Below are positions 1-6,948 of a stretch of 8,503 nt of DNA, one piece after another (position 1 is the first letter of the stretch; the number at the start of each line of letters is the position of its first letter). The DNA comes from Methanocorpusculum sp. (GTDB lineage: Archaea; Halobacteriota; Methanomicrobia; Methanomicrobiales; Methanocorpusculaceae). Under the pieces are notes generated by a model, which worked only from the letters and a program-made list of their open reading frames with translations, was not told where the DNA came from and did no database searches. The stretch is taken from contig DALTVZ010000139.1 of the NCBI GenBank assembly GCA_029987315.1, positions 1 through 8,503 on the forward strand, in the 5' to 3' direction. A program made the position numbers and the translations under genes.

Positions 1-1533
1 GGCAGATATATCGGCAACCGTCGCTCCGTCCCTTTGTGACTGTTTCACCGATGAGTTCATGAAGACGGTGCACCGTGAACCAAGATTTACTGGATGCTCG
101 ACAAATAAACCGATCTTGGAAAACTCCTCGATCTCGTATCCGAGTGCGCGTGCGAACGTTTCAATAAACGATCCGCATCCAGAGGAACACGCTTCATTTA
201 GAAAGATGCTGTCAACTGCACCGTTTCGAATCTTGAAGCATTTCATATCCTGACCTCCGATGTCGATGATGAAATCCACTTCAGGGTTGAAGTGCTTGGC
301 TGCCCGGAAATGGGCTATCGTTTCAACAAGACCTAGGTCCATATTGAACGCGTTCTTGATCAGATCTTCTCCATATCCTGTAACGGCACTGCCTTGGATC
401 TTTATCCTGGTTTCGGCGAGTTCATAGATCTTCTTCAGCTCTTCCAGCACGATGCCGACTGGGTTTCCCTGATTCGAGCCATAGTATGAGTAGAGAATAC
501 CACAGTCTTCATCGATCAGCACAATTTTAGTCGTTGTGCTTCCTGCATCGATCCCAATCCAGGCATCTCCAGAGTAGGAGGAGATGTCTGTTTCTCGAGG
601 GGCATTGCTATTGTGCCTTTTGCAGAATGCGTCATACTCTTCTTGGGTCGTGAAGAGCGGCGGCATGGTATTCGTGTGCGTTGCATCGTCCACACTCTCA
701 GCGATCCTTTTCTGAATGTCACTGAATGCGAAGGACCCGTATCCGTCTGTTGAGAGTGCAGCTCCAAGCGCCGCGAAACAGTCTCCATTCTCTGGGAAAA
801 CTGCATGTTCATTATCAAGCGACATTGTCTCTACAAACCGTTGTCTGAGGCCTTTGTAATAGTAAAGAGGTCCTCCAAGGAATACAATCGTTTCCCCAAG
901 ACTTCTTCCTTGCGTCAGTCCTGCGATGGTCTGGTCAACGACCGCCTGATAGATGGATGCCGCCACATCCTTTTTCTGTCCGCCTTGGTTCAGGATCGGC
1001 TGGATATCTGTCTTAGCAAACACGCCGCATCGGGATGCTATAGGATAGATTTTTTCGAACTGCAACGCTAGTTCATCGAGCTCTTCGACGGTCACATTCA
1101 GTAGTGTTGCCATCTGGTCGATGAAGGCTCCCGTTCCTCCGGCACAACTGCCGTTCATTCTCTCCTCAAGGCTTCCCTTGAAGAAGATGATCTTCGCGTC
1201 CTCTCCCCCAAGTTCGATAACTGAGTCAGCATGAGGAATGTAGGTCTTGACCGCTTTTGCCGTTGCAAAAACCTCCTGAATAAATGGAAGGTCAGCTGAT
1301 TTTGCAACTCCAAGGCCTGCTGATCCGGTTATCAGGAGATGAATCATTCTTCCATCAAGAATATCTGATGCTTTATTCAGTAGCTCTCCGGTTTTTTCCC
1401 TGACTTTTGAAAAGTGGCGCTCATAAGCCCTGAAAAGAATATTGTCCATTTCATCGAGGACGATGACTTTGACGGTTGTCGAGCCGATGTCGATTCCGAT
1501 TTTGAATATCGATGTATTTTTTGGCTCCGTCAT
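1..1533 (-). CDS. Tandem-domain 2-hydroxyacyl-CoA dehydratase activator-family ATPase (BadF/BadG/BcrA/BcrD type), C-terminus off the left edge
   Basis: The visible 511 residues hold two full ASKHA-fold activator domains. Domain 1 (about 12-270) starts with the phosphate loop GIDIGSTT at 13-20, followed by [17 protein letters not shown] with Cys130, and SRCGVF with Cys169. Domain 2 (about 325 onward) repeats the pattern: [10 protein letters not shown] from 327, [16 protein letters not shown] with Cys449 and Cys453, and SRCTVF with Cys488. The two cysteines that bind the dimer-bridging [4Fe-4S] cluster in HgdC-type activators are 39 residues apart in both domains. Family members hydrolyse ATP to push a low-potential electron onto a partner iron-sulfur enzyme. 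Long versions (YjiL-like, about 1,400 residues) carry further domains, including an HgdB-like part; those would lie to the left of this window. The start ATG at 1533-1531 precedes the first phosphate loop closely; no Shine-Dalgarno is visible. The frame stays open to base 1. The substrate or partner is unknown. Confidence 0.9.
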   Translation of the reverse strand, partial: MTEPKNTSIFKIGIDIGSTTVKVIVLDEMDNILFRAYERHFSKVREKTGELLNKASDILDGRMIHLLITGSAGLGVAKSADLPFIQEVFATAKAVKTYIPHADSVIELGGEDAKIIFFKGSLEERMNGSCAGGTGAFIDQMATLLNVTVEELDELALQFEKIYPIASRCGVFAKTDIQPILNQGGQKKDVAASIYQAVVDQTIAGLTQGRSLGETIVFLGGPLYYYKGLRQRFVETMSLDNEHAVFPENGDCFAALGAALSTDGYGSFAFSDIQKRIAESVDDATHTNTMPPLFTTQEEYDAFCKRHNSNAPRETDISSYSGDAWIGIDAGSTTTKIVLIDEDCGILYSYYGSNQGNPVGIVLEELKKIYELAETRIKIQGSAVTGYGEDLIKNAFNMDLGLVETIAHFRAAKHFNPEVDFIIDIGGQDMKCFKIRNGAVDSIFLNEACSSGCGSFIETFARALGYEIEEFSKIGLFVEHPVNLGSRCTVFMNSSVKQSQRDGATVADISA

Positions 1534-1561
1534 TTATGTAAGCAGTATTAGTCCGGCTTTT

Positions 1562-1569
1562 CAATATAG
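1562..1569 (-). promoter_or_regulatory. Candidate TATA box for the activator-family gene
   Basis: On the minus strand the octamer CTATATTG is centred about 32 nt before the start codon at 1533. With a start of transcription about 25 nt further on, the leader would be only a few bases, which suits the lack of a ribosome binding site. This is a call from position and composition only. Confidence 0.45.
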
Positions 1570-1617
1570 CTTGTGGGATACACCCTCCAATCCGGTTCTC
1601 CATTGATGGAACGTGGA

Positions 1618-1625
1618 CTTAATAC
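1618..1625 (+). promoter_or_regulatory. Candidate TATA box for proS and the downstream gene run
   Basis: CTTAATAC lies about 41 nt before the proS start at 1663. Transcription starting about 25 nt downstream would give a leader of roughly 15 nt that includes the ribosome binding site at 1653-1658. The motif is a weak match to the archaeal TATA element, so the call rests mainly on spacing. Confidence 0.35.
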
Positions 1626-1652
1626 TCTCAAGAATCCAATAATAACTACTTC

Positions 1653-1658
1653 AGGTGA
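1653..1658 (+). promoter_or_regulatory. Ribosome binding site that sets the proS start
   Basis: AGGTGA is fully complementary to part of the archaeal 16S rRNA 3' tail and sits 4 nt before the ATG at 1663. It favours this start over the in-frame GTG at 1573, which would add 30 residues of unconserved look across the promoter region. Confidence 0.7.
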
Positions 1659-1662
1659 ATAT

Positions 1663-3096
1663 ATGGCAGAAGAAACCGGGGCACTCCCCTCTCGTACCGA
1701 TTTTAGTGCATGGTACAACGAAGTCATCCGCCGTGCGGATATAATGGACGTCAGATATCCAGTTAAAGGACTTTATGTCTGGTATCCATTCGGATTTGCA
1801 CTCCGCAATCATACGTACACCCTCCTTCGGATCCTTTTGGATAGAGATCATGAAGAAACTCTTTTCCCTCTTCTAATTCCGGAAACCGAGTTTATGAAGG
1901 AGGCTGAGCACATCAAAGGATTTGAAGACGAGGTCTACTGGGTCACCCACGGAGGTCTCTCCGAGCTCGATGTAAAACTTGCTCTGCGTCCAACTAGTGA
2001 AACGGCCATCTATCCTATGTATGCTCTCTGGGTGCGCTCCCACGCAGATCTTCCCTTGAAGCTCTATCAGGTTGTCAATACGTTCAGATATGAAACAAAG
2101 CACACCCGCCCTCTGATCAGACTTCGAGAGATCACCTCCTTTATGGAATCTCATACCGTTCACACCGACTGGGATGACGCAAACAAACAGGTAGAGTATG
2201 AACTCGGTCTTGCTTCTGAGTTCTATCGTGAACTCGGTGTCCCGATCATCATCTCTCGGCGCCCCGACTGGGACAAGTTCCCGGGTGCAGACTTCACAAT
2301 GGCAATCGATACTGTTATGCCCGACGGCCGGACCCTTCAGATCGGTACCGTTCACCATCTCGGAGATCACTTCTCCAAGACTTATAACATCACCTATGAG
2401 GATCTGAACGGCGAACAAAAACTCGCATCCCAGACCTGTTTTGGAATCTCTGAGAGATGTATCGCCGCGATCATTGCAGTTCACGGCGATGACAAAGGCC
2501 TTGTTCTTCCGGCAACCGTTGCTCCTACCCAGGTCGTTATCATCCCGATCGTTGTAGGAAAACGCGGAGAGGAGATCATGGCCGCGGTGGAAAAACTTGA
2601 GGCCGAGTTGAAAGCCGCTGGTATTCGAGTGAAAACAGATGCGCGTGATCTTCGCCCCGGTGCAAAATACTATCATTGGGAACTGCACGGCGTACCTCTC
2701 AGAGTTGAGCTTGGTCCTCGTGATCTTGATAACCACCAACTCGTCTGTGCGAACAGACTTGGGCTCAAGACTACGATCCCTAGAGAGAATGCCGCTGATT
2801 CTGTGAAACGCTTGCTTGATGAAGCTCATGATCAGATTCTTGAAAAAGCAGAAGAACACCTGAGCGGCCATCTGAAGACCGTTACTACCGTTGAAGAATG
2901 TAATAAGATGCTTGAGGACAATATCGTTGTCGTTCACTGGTGCGGTGAGAAGGCATGCGCTGATAAACTCGAGAAATTTACCAACTCCTCACTCCTTGGA
3001 ACCGGCGTCCGCAGCAAATATGTTGTCGACAACGAAGGGCCATGCATCATCTGCGGTAAACCAGGCAAAACTGCTCTTGTTGGCAGATCATACTAA
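1663..3096 (+). CDS. proS: Prolyl-tRNA synthetase, archaeal/eukaryotic type
   Basis: A class II aminoacyl-tRNA synthetase of 477 residues that charges tRNA(Pro) with proline in the cytoplasm. Visible landmarks: motif 1 around LFPLLIPET (67-75); the RPTSE segment at 109-113; motif 2 from [10 protein letters not shown] (141-150) to the REITSF stretch (155-160); motif 3 GISER (261-265); then the anticodon-binding domain from about 280 ([15 protein letters not shown]). The C-terminal domain has Cys427, Cys432, Cys461 and Cys464 in a WCGEKAC...GPCIIC arrangement, and the protein ends in Tyr; both match the archaeal-type enzyme and its zinc-binding C-terminal domain. There is no bacterial-type editing insertion between motifs 2 and 3. 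The length is normal for the archaeal form. The start at 1663 is chosen from the ribosome binding site at 1653-1658. It is the first gene of the plus-strand run and is divergent from the activator-family gene. Confidence 0.97.
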   Translation: MAEETGALPSRTDFSAWYNEVIRRADIMDVRYPVKGLYVWYPFGFALRNHTYTLLRILLDRDHEETLFPLLIPETEFMKEAEHIKGFEDEVYWVTHGGLSELDVKLALRPTSETAIYPMYALWVRSHADLPLKLYQVVNTFRYETKHTRPLIRLREITSFMESHTVHTDWDDANKQVEYELGLASEFYRELGVPIIISRRPDWDKFPGADFTMAIDTVMPDGRTLQIGTVHHLGDHFSKTYNITYEDLNGEQKLASQTCFGISERCIAAIIAVHGDDKGLVLPATVAPTQVVIIPIVVGKRGEEIMAAVEKLEAELKAAGIRVKTDARDLRPGAKYYHWELHGVPLRVELGPRDLDNHQLVCANRLGLKTTIPRENAADSVKRLLDEAHDQILEKAEEHLSGHLKTVTTVEECNKMLEDNIVVVHWCGEKACADKLEKFTNSSLLGTGVRSKYVVDNEGPCIICGKPGKTALVGRSY

Positions 3097-3145
3097 CCAC
3101 ATCATACATACAATCAAAAAAATCCATATAAAAACAGAGGATATC
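3097..3145 (+). other. proS-nusA spacer with a TATA-like element and ribosome binding site
   Basis: This 49-nt AT-rich spacer holds a TATA-like CATATAAAA at 3124-3132 and a GAGG at 3137-3140, 5 nt before the ATG at 3146. If the TATA-like element were a real promoter, transcription would begin near or after 3146 and translation would have to start at the later ATG at 3200 or 3215. If not, nusA is read through from proS and starts at 3146. Confidence 0.35.
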
Positions 3146-3670
3146 ATGCTAAAAAATGATCAATATTCAAACAAACAAGATGAGACATCCGTTGTCGGCA
3201 TGCCGATATCAGAGATGCATGAACTTGACCGGACCCTCGGTTTCAAAGAACGCCGCTATATAGAGGAGCTTCGGATCCTCACCAAATCAACGGCCATAGA
3301 CTGTGTCATAGATGATCGCTTTGAGAGGATCATCTATGTTATTCGCCCAGGAGACATGGGTCTTGCTATTGGAAAAGGCGGAGACAATATCAAAAAAATG
3401 TCCCGTGTTCTTGGCAAAAGGATCGAGATGGTAGAGTTTGATGAGGATCGCGAGGCATTCATTGCCAATATGTTCAAACCTGCTGAGGTCGCCTCGGTAT
3501 TGTTTGGTGAGCGGGATGAACTCGTAATGGTCACCGTTCCCGAACGGGGCGATTTTGGTCTTGCTATCGGAAAAGGCGGATCAACGATCGAGAAGGCCAG
3601 GATCTTGGTCCGAAGGTTTTATGGTAAAGAAGTGGGAGATATCCTCGTACCGAACAGAGGGAACATATGA
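3146..3670 (+). CDS. nusA: Archaeal NusA-like transcription factor, two KH domains
   Basis: A 174-residue protein made almost wholly of two KH RNA-binding domains. KH1 has the GxxG loop in GLAIGKGGDNIKK (72-84), preceded by the DCVIDDRFERIIYVI strand region (52-66). KH2 has GLAIGKGGSTIEK (138-150). This two-KH layout without S1 or acidic domains is that of archaeal NusA, which is thought to act with RNA polymerase in elongation or termination. Usual length in the family is about 140-150. The first 18-23 residues here are hydrophilic, AT-rich at DNA level and not recognisable. The start at 3146 has the best ribosome binding site (GAGG, 5 nt away), but ATGs at 3200 and 3215 would give a more typical length. 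The stop overlaps the hisE start by 4 nt. Archaeal nusA is usually found between rpl30e and rps12 after the RNA polymerase genes, which is not the setting here; a paralogue is possible. Confidence 0.9.
   Translation: MLKNDQYSNKQDETSVVGMPISEMHELDRTLGFKERRYIEELRILTKSTAIDCVIDDRFERIIYVIRPGDMGLAIGKGGDNIKKMSRVLGKRIEMVEFDEDREAFIANMFKPAEVASVLFGERDELVMVTVPERGDFGLAIGKGGSTIEKARILVRRFYGKEVGDILVPNRGNI
3656..3661 (+). promoter_or_regulatory. Ribosome binding site of hisE
   Basis: AGAGGG lies inside the end of nusA, 5 nt before the hisE ATG at 3667. Together with the 4-nt stop/start overlap (ATGA) it suggests coupled translation of nusA and hisE. Confidence 0.55.
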
Positions 3671-3981
3671 CCGATGCAAAAGTGTTTGATGAGTTATGGC
3701 AGGTGATCTGCGAACGAGCAGAATCCACAAGCCACGAGAAGTCGTATGTCCGCCATCTTCTTTTTCATGAAAAGGGAATCGACAAATCCCTTGAGAAGGT
3801 GGGGGAGGAGACGGTTGAATTTATTCTTGCCGCAAAGAACGGTGTTTCTGAAAAAACCGTTGGTGAAGCAGCCGATTTGCTATTTCACTTGATGGTTGCC
3901 TTGAAAGCCTCCAATATTGATTTTAGTTTGGTGGAAAAGGAACTTGCCGTTCGTCGCGCTGGCATGCATCTCCACGATTAA
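3667..3981 (+). CDS. hisE: Phosphoribosyl-ATP pyrophosphatase
   Basis: A stand-alone HisE of 104 residues, the second enzyme of histidine biosynthesis: it removes pyrophosphate from phosphoribosyl-ATP to give phosphoribosyl-AMP. The all-alpha MazG-like NTP pyrophosphohydrolase signature is clear: EKVGEETVE, giving the metal-binding EExxE at 47-51, and ExxD at 67-70 in GEAADLLFHLMVAL. Near the N-terminus a histidine/lysine-bearing segment (HEKSYVRHLLFHEKGIDKSL, 23-42) matches the family pattern that leads into the first helix. Length is normal. It is not fused to HisI and no other his gene is in the window, so the rest of the pathway must be encoded elsewhere. It overlaps the end of nusA by 4 nt and is followed by a 71-nt gap before mfnB. 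Confidence 0.95.
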   Translation: MTDAKVFDELWQVICERAESTSHEKSYVRHLLFHEKGIDKSLEKVGEETVEFILAAKNGVSEKTVGEAADLLFHLMVALKASNIDFSLVEKELAVRRAGMHLHD

Positions 3982-4022
3982 AGCCGATAGTTTGGCCTCC
4001 GTCTCTAGGTTCAGACGCAACT

Positions 4023-4030
4023 CCTATTAA
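4023..4030 (+). promoter_or_regulatory. Possible TATA element for a leaderless mfnB transcript
   Basis: CCTATTAA is centred about 27 nt before the mfnB ATG at 4053, the distance expected if transcription began at or next to the start codon. The only Shine-Dalgarno-like bases (AGGA, 4032-4035) are 17 nt from the ATG, too far to work well. The rest of the 3982-4052 gap shows only a weak 5-bp inverted repeat. Confidence 0.3.
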
Positions 4031-4052
4031 CAGGAAACACTACATAATATAC

Positions 4053-4742
4053 ATGAAACTCTTAGTCAGCCCAAGTTCAATAATTGAGGCTAAGTACTGC
4101 CTTGATGCTGACATTATTGATGTCAAGCGTCCTGCCGAAGGATCGCTTGGTGCTAATTTTCCGTGGGTCATCCGCGAAATTAAACGTATGGCCGCTTCTA
4201 CTCCTGTTTCTGCGGCAATAGGTGATTATGGTCCGACTCCTGGAAATGCGTCACTTGCCGCATACGGGGCCGCATGCGCCGGGGCTGATTTTATCAAAAT
4301 CGGATTGATGTTTGATGATGAAATTGCGGCAAAGGAGGTCATTGAAGCTGTTGTTCGCGCTGTCAAAGAATCGTTCCCGGAAAAGTCAGTCGTAATTGCC
4401 GGCTATTCCGACTATGAACGCCTCGGTGCGATCAGTCCCTTTGCTATCTCTCCGATCGCAGCAGAATGCGGTGCTGATTTCTCTATGATCGATACAGGCA
4501 TGAAGGATGGCAAAAGTACATTCGAGTTCATGAACGAAGACGTTCTAACAAAATTCACTGATTTAAATCGTTCCCTTGGAATTGGCACTGCGCTTGCAGG
4601 TTCTCTGAAGTTTGAGGACATCTCGTTACTCAAAGAGATTGATCCTGAGATCATTGGTGTCCGCGGCATGGTTTGCGGCGGAGATCGATCAACGACCGTT
4701 CAAGAAAATCTCGTGAAGAAAGCGATTCAGATGGTAAGGTAA
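4053..4742 (+). CDS. mfnB: (5-formylfuran-3-yl)methyl phosphate synthase, methanofuran biosynthesis
   Basis: A 229-residue TIM-barrel enzyme of the MfnB (UPF0264, formerly DUF556) family. It condenses two glyceraldehyde-3-phosphate molecules into 4-(hydroxymethyl)-2-furancarboxaldehyde phosphate, the furan precursor of methanofuran, the C1 carrier in the first step of CO2 reduction to methane. Visible family features are LLVSP at 3-7; IIDVKRPAEGSLGANFPWVI (21-40) with Asp23 and Lys25; GADFIKIGL with Lys82; and SMIDTGMKDGKS (144-155) with Asp147 and Lys151. These match the lysines and aspartates known to matter in the Methanocaldococcus enzyme (Lys27, Lys85, Asp151, Lys155 there; Lys27 forms the Schiff base). 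The C-terminal LAGSLK and GVRGMVCGGDR phosphate-binding segments are also present. Length is normal for the family. It is followed 5 nt later by guaB, so the two are very likely co-transcribed. Confidence 0.95.
   Translation: MKLLVSPSSIIEAKYCLDADIIDVKRPAEGSLGANFPWVIREIKRMAASTPVSAAIGDYGPTPGNASLAAYGAACAGADFIKIGLMFDDEIAAKEVIEAVVRAVKESFPEKSVVIAGYSDYERLGAISPFAISPIAAECGADFSMIDTGMKDGKSTFEFMNEDVLTKFTDLNRSLGIGTALAGSLKFEDISLLKEIDPEIIGVRGMVCGGDRSTTVQENLVKKAIQMVR
4736..4740 (+). promoter_or_regulatory. Ribosome binding site of guaB, inside the end of mfnB
   Basis: AAGGT lies 7 nt before the ATG at 4748 and overlaps the last codons of mfnB. It supports this start over the upstream in-frame start at 4673, which would overlap mfnB by 70 nt and add 25 basic residues not seen in the IMP dehydrogenase family. 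Confidence 0.5.
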
Positions 4743-4747
4743 ACAAT

Positions 4748-6217
4748 ATGTTTGGAGAAAAACTCAACATCCCTACAGCACTCACCTTTGATGATGTGCT
4801 GATTGAACCGGCAGAATCCTGGATAGAGCCAAATGATGTAGACGTTCGATCCAGATTCTCTAAAAATATTTCACTCTCTATTCCCTTAGTGAGTGCTGCA
4901 ATGGATACTGTTACTGAGGCGGAAATGGCAATTGCCATGGCACGTGCCGGAGGTATCGGCGTTCTCCACAGAAACTGTACCCCTGAAGAAGAGGTTTCCT
5001 TCGTCGCCCGCGTCAAGTCTGCTGACAATGTCATCGAACGTGATGTCAGGTATGTGACTCCAGATACTACTATTGCCCTTGTTGCAAATTTGATGGATCG
5101 TTACTCAATCGGCGGTGTGCCCGTCGTTGGTCCTCACGGCAAACTTCTCGGCATCGTCTCACGGAGAGATGTCAGAGGCTTGATTAACAAAACCGGAACG
5201 GAATCGGTCGAGACCATAATGACTCGTGAGCCGATCACGGTAAAAGACGACGTCACAGCGGATGATGCCATCGGTATGATGTACACGAAAAAAGTCGAGC
5301 GTCTCCCTGTCGTTGATGACAATGGCAGGCTAACGGGTATCATCACGATGCAGGATCTCCTTGAAAAACAGCAGTATCCAAAAGCAAATCGCGACAATAA
5401 TGGAAAACTCCGTGTTGCCGCCGCAGTTGGGCCATTCGATATGGACCGTGCGCTGAAACTTGCCGAGGCAGGAGTCGACGCAATAATCGTGGATTGTGCC
5501 CATGGCCACAATATGCATGTTGTTCAGGGGGTAAAAGATATCAAAGGTTCTGTGTCTTGTGATGTTGTCGCTGGAAACATTGCGACCTCAAAAGCCGCAA
5601 GCGCGCTCGTTGGGTTCGTTGACGGTATCAAAGTAGGGATCGGTCCAGGCTCTATCTGCACGACCCGTATCGTGGCAGGGGTCGGTGTACCTCAGATCTC
5701 TGCCATTGCTTATGTATGTGATATCGCAGATCCATGCGGTATCCCTGTCATTGCCGATGGCGGTGTCAAATACAGTGGTGATGTTGCCAAGGCAATTGTG
5801 GCTGGTGCCTCGTCAATAATGATGGGCAGCATGTTTGCTGGAACTGATGAGGCTCCCGGAAAAACAATCATTGTCAAAGGCAGAAGATATAAACAGTACC
5901 GCGGCATGGGTTCTCTTGGCGTTATGACCTCCGGAAAATCAAGCGACCGATACTTCCAGGCGAAAGGCATCGGCTCAACCAAGTATGTTCCCGAGGGTGT
6001 GGAAGGGGCAACTCCGTACGTAGGGTCGGTTACTGATGTTATTTATCAGACGATTGGTGGCCTCAAATCTGCGATGGGTTACTCTGGAAGCAAGGACATT
6101 GAAAGTATGCGAAAAAATGGCAGTTTCGTCAGGATCACATCGGCAGGACTCAAAGAGTCTCATCCCCATGACATATTGATCACCGACGAAGCACCAAACT
6201 ATCGTACCAATCTCTAA
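4748..6217 (+). CDS. guaB: Inosine-5'-monophosphate dehydrogenase
   Basis: A 489-residue IMPDH that oxidises IMP to XMP with NAD+, the committed step of guanine nucleotide synthesis. The N-terminus [10 protein letters not shown] (12-21) is the family opening. The barrel is interrupted by two CBS domains (about 95-150 and 155-210), starting near [10 protein letters not shown] and ending near [11 protein letters not shown] pairs in this family bind adenine or guanine nucleotides and tune activity or assembly. The catalytic loop [11 protein letters not shown] carries Cys304, which forms the covalent E-XMP intermediate. The mobile flap has the Arg401-Tyr402 pair in SSDRYFQ, which activates water. 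Further along are YVPEGVEG, the [14 protein letters not shown] segment and a C-terminal [17 protein letters not shown] block typical of full-length enzymes. All key residues are present and length is normal, so it should be active and not a CBS-less GMP reductase paralogue. It is the last gene of the plus-strand run, with its stop codon in the loop of a terminator hairpin. Confidence 0.97.
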   Translation: MFGEKLNIPTALTFDDVLIEPAESWIEPNDVDVRSRFSKNISLSIPLVSAAMDTVTEAEMAIAMARAGGIGVLHRNCTPEEEVSFVARVKSADNVIERDVRYVTPDTTIALVANLMDRYSIGGVPVVGPHGKLLGIVSRRDVRGLINKTGTESVETIMTREPITVKDDVTADDAIGMMYTKKVERLPVVDDNGRLTGIITMQDLLEKQQYPKANRDNNGKLRVAAAVGPFDMDRALKLAEAGVDAIIVDCAHGHNMHVVQGVKDIKGSVSCDVVAGNIATSKAASALVGFVDGIKVGIGPGSICTTRIVAGVGVPQISAIAYVCDIADPCGIPVIADGGVKYSGDVAKAIVAGASSIMMGSMFAGTDEAPGKTIIVKGRRYKQYRGMGSLGVMTSGKSSDRYFQAKGIGSTKYVPEGVEGATPYVGSVTDVIYQTIGGLKSAMGYSGSKDIESMRKNGSFVRITSAGLKESHPHDILITDEAPNYRTNL

Positions 6218-6248
6218 GATTGGTATTTTATTTTATTTTATTAATTTT
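6205..6248 (+). terminator. Hairpin plus T-rich terminator after guaB
   Basis: TACCAATC (6205-6212) and GATTGGTA (6218-6225) form a perfect 8-bp stem with a 5-nt loop. Directly after it come 23 bases of almost only T and A with repeated T4 runs (6226-6248), the signal that archaeal RNA polymerase responds to. The guaB TAA (6215-6217) is in the loop, so the stem includes the last codons of the gene. It faces the end of the convergent regulator gene. Confidence 0.75.
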
Positions 6249-6249
6249 T

Positions 6250-6274
6250 GGCAATAGTAAAAATAATATTTGCC
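6250..6274 (-). terminator. Weak T-rich terminator candidate after the membrane regulator gene
   Basis: Read on the minus strand, the DNA right after the stop codon at 6275 contains ATTATTTTTA flanked by a 5-bp inverted repeat (GGCAA/TTGCC, 15-nt loop). Oligo-T runs can be enough for archaeal termination. The stem is short and may be chance. Confidence 0.35.
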
Positions 6275-6877
6275 TTATCCATTTTTTCTGACAATATATA
6301 GTTCATATATCATCATCAGTGCGAGCAGGGCCAAGGATATTACCAAAAATCCCTGTGCGAAGTTATGGATCAGTGGCATCCATGACATACTATTAACTGC
6401 AGCTTCGCTCGCCGTCTGGACCGCAAAAATATCTGCAGTACCAGTGTTTTCCATCAGATATTCCGGTCTGACGATCCGATTAAGCGTCTGAGGAATGGCG
6501 ATAACAAGAGAACAGCCAATTGCAATCGCCCCTGCCATCGTGCCGTATCTTTCTACGATGCCTTTTAGATCGACGGTTTTTCGCGGTGCGAACACAACGA
6601 CCTGATCTTTGATTGCGTAGATCTTCATCTCACGTCCCTTCTCACTCCAGCGTGTGTTGGAGATCTCAACAAGCCCTGCTGAAAGCATATTTTCCAAATG
6701 ATATTTCACGGTTGTCAGAGGGAATCCGGTTAGACCTGACAGAGCCGTGGCACTCTGTGGATTACCTGCCAACGCGTTAAATAGATCCGCAGATGTGGGA
6801 GAAGACATCGCCTTGGCAACTTTTTGTGCTTCTAGGGAACCATGTTCCAGCACAACTACATTCTCGTTCTGCATCAT
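6275..6877 (-). CDS. Membrane-anchored winged helix-turn-helix (ArsR-like) transcriptional regulator
   Basis: A 200-residue protein with an N-terminal DNA-binding domain and a C-terminal membrane part. Residues about 20-96 form an ArsR/MarR-like winged helix: helix AQKVAKAMSSPTSADLFNAL, then SATALSGLTGFPLTTVKYHL (42-61, likely recognition helix around 53-65), then the wing and a KIYAIKDQVVVFAPRK end. Two hydrophobic segments follow: about 112-132 (TMAGAIAIGCSLVIAIP) and about 173-196 (FLVISLALLALMMIYELYIV), joined by a roughly 40-residue loop holding several acidic residues, with basic RKNG at the C-terminus. With the DNA-binding domain inside, the loop would face outward and the tail inward. 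Such one-component membrane regulators are common in methanogens and haloarchaea, mostly without known signals. Either of two adjacent ATGs (6877, 6874) could start it. It is convergent with guaB and downstream of alaS in the same direction. Target genes and ligand are unknown. Confidence 0.85.
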   Translation of the reverse strand: MMQNENVVVLEHGSLEAQKVAKAMSSPTSADLFNALAGNPQSATALSGLTGFPLTTVKYHLENMLSAGLVEISNTRWSEKGREMKIYAIKDQVVVFAPRKTVDLKGIVERYGTMAGAIAIGCSLVIAIPQTLNRIVRPEYLMENTGTADIFAVQTASEAAVNSMSWMPLIHNFAQGFLVISLALLALMMIYELYIVRKNG

Positions 6878-6904
6878 ATGTACTTAATTTGTATGGATGT
6901 GGGC

Positions 6905-6914
6905 GGTTATAACC
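6905..6914 (-). promoter_or_regulatory. Palindromic TATA box of the membrane regulator gene
   Basis: GGTTATAACC is a perfect 10-bp palindrome centred about 32 nt before the start at 6877, at the right distance for a TATA element with a very short leader. No Shine-Dalgarno precedes the ATG. The symmetry would also suit binding by a dimeric regulator, possibly the product itself; that part is a guess. Confidence 0.5.
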
Positions 6915-6929
6915 CTCTCCTAAACTGCG

Positions 6930-6936
6930 AAAAAAA
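6930..6936 (-). terminator. Oligo-T tract after alaS
   Basis: Seven consecutive T residues on the minus strand, 12 nt past the alaS stop codon, without a clear hairpin. This is a plausible archaeal intrinsic terminator between alaS and the regulator gene, which appears to have its own promoter just downstream. Confidence 0.4.
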
Positions 6937-6948
6937 TGGTAGTTATGA

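Larger units (their letters stand above)
1534..1662. promoter_or_regulatory. Divergent intergenic region between the activator-family gene and proS
   Basis: These 129 nt separate two start codons facing away from each other and hold both candidate TATA elements (1562-1569 minus, 1618-1625 plus), about 50 nt apart. An in-frame GTG at 1573 opens into proS, but the ribosome binding site at 1653 argues the region is non-coding. I see no obvious operator repeat. Confidence 0.6.

Noticed and set aside
59..1071. Small plus-strand open frames opposite the activator gene
   Set aside because: They overlap clearly conserved activator motifs on the minus strand and have no ribosome binding site or recognisable domain.
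1573..1662. An in-frame GTG that would lengthen ProRS by 30 residues
   Set aside because: The added residues look unlike the family, cross the promoter region, and lack a ribosome binding site; AGGTGA at 1653 fits the ATG at 1663.
1873..2937. A 354-codon open frame antisense to proS
   Set aside because: It lies wholly inside a well-supported proS, has no recognisable domain, and is best explained as a codon-bias shadow.
2891..3145. An upstream in-frame start that would add 85 residues to NusA
   Set aside because: It overlaps the end of proS by over 200 nt, and the added residues are an out-of-frame reading of ProRS.
4000..4017. A 5-bp inverted repeat (CGTCT/AGACG, 8-nt loop) between hisE and mfnB
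   Set aside because: Too short and not followed by a T run; no reason to call a terminator or riboswitch.
4673..4747. An upstream in-frame start adding 25 residues to IMPDH
   Set aside because: The residues are an arginine/serine-rich out-of-frame reading of mfnB; the ATG at 4748 matches the family N-terminus and has a ribosome binding site.
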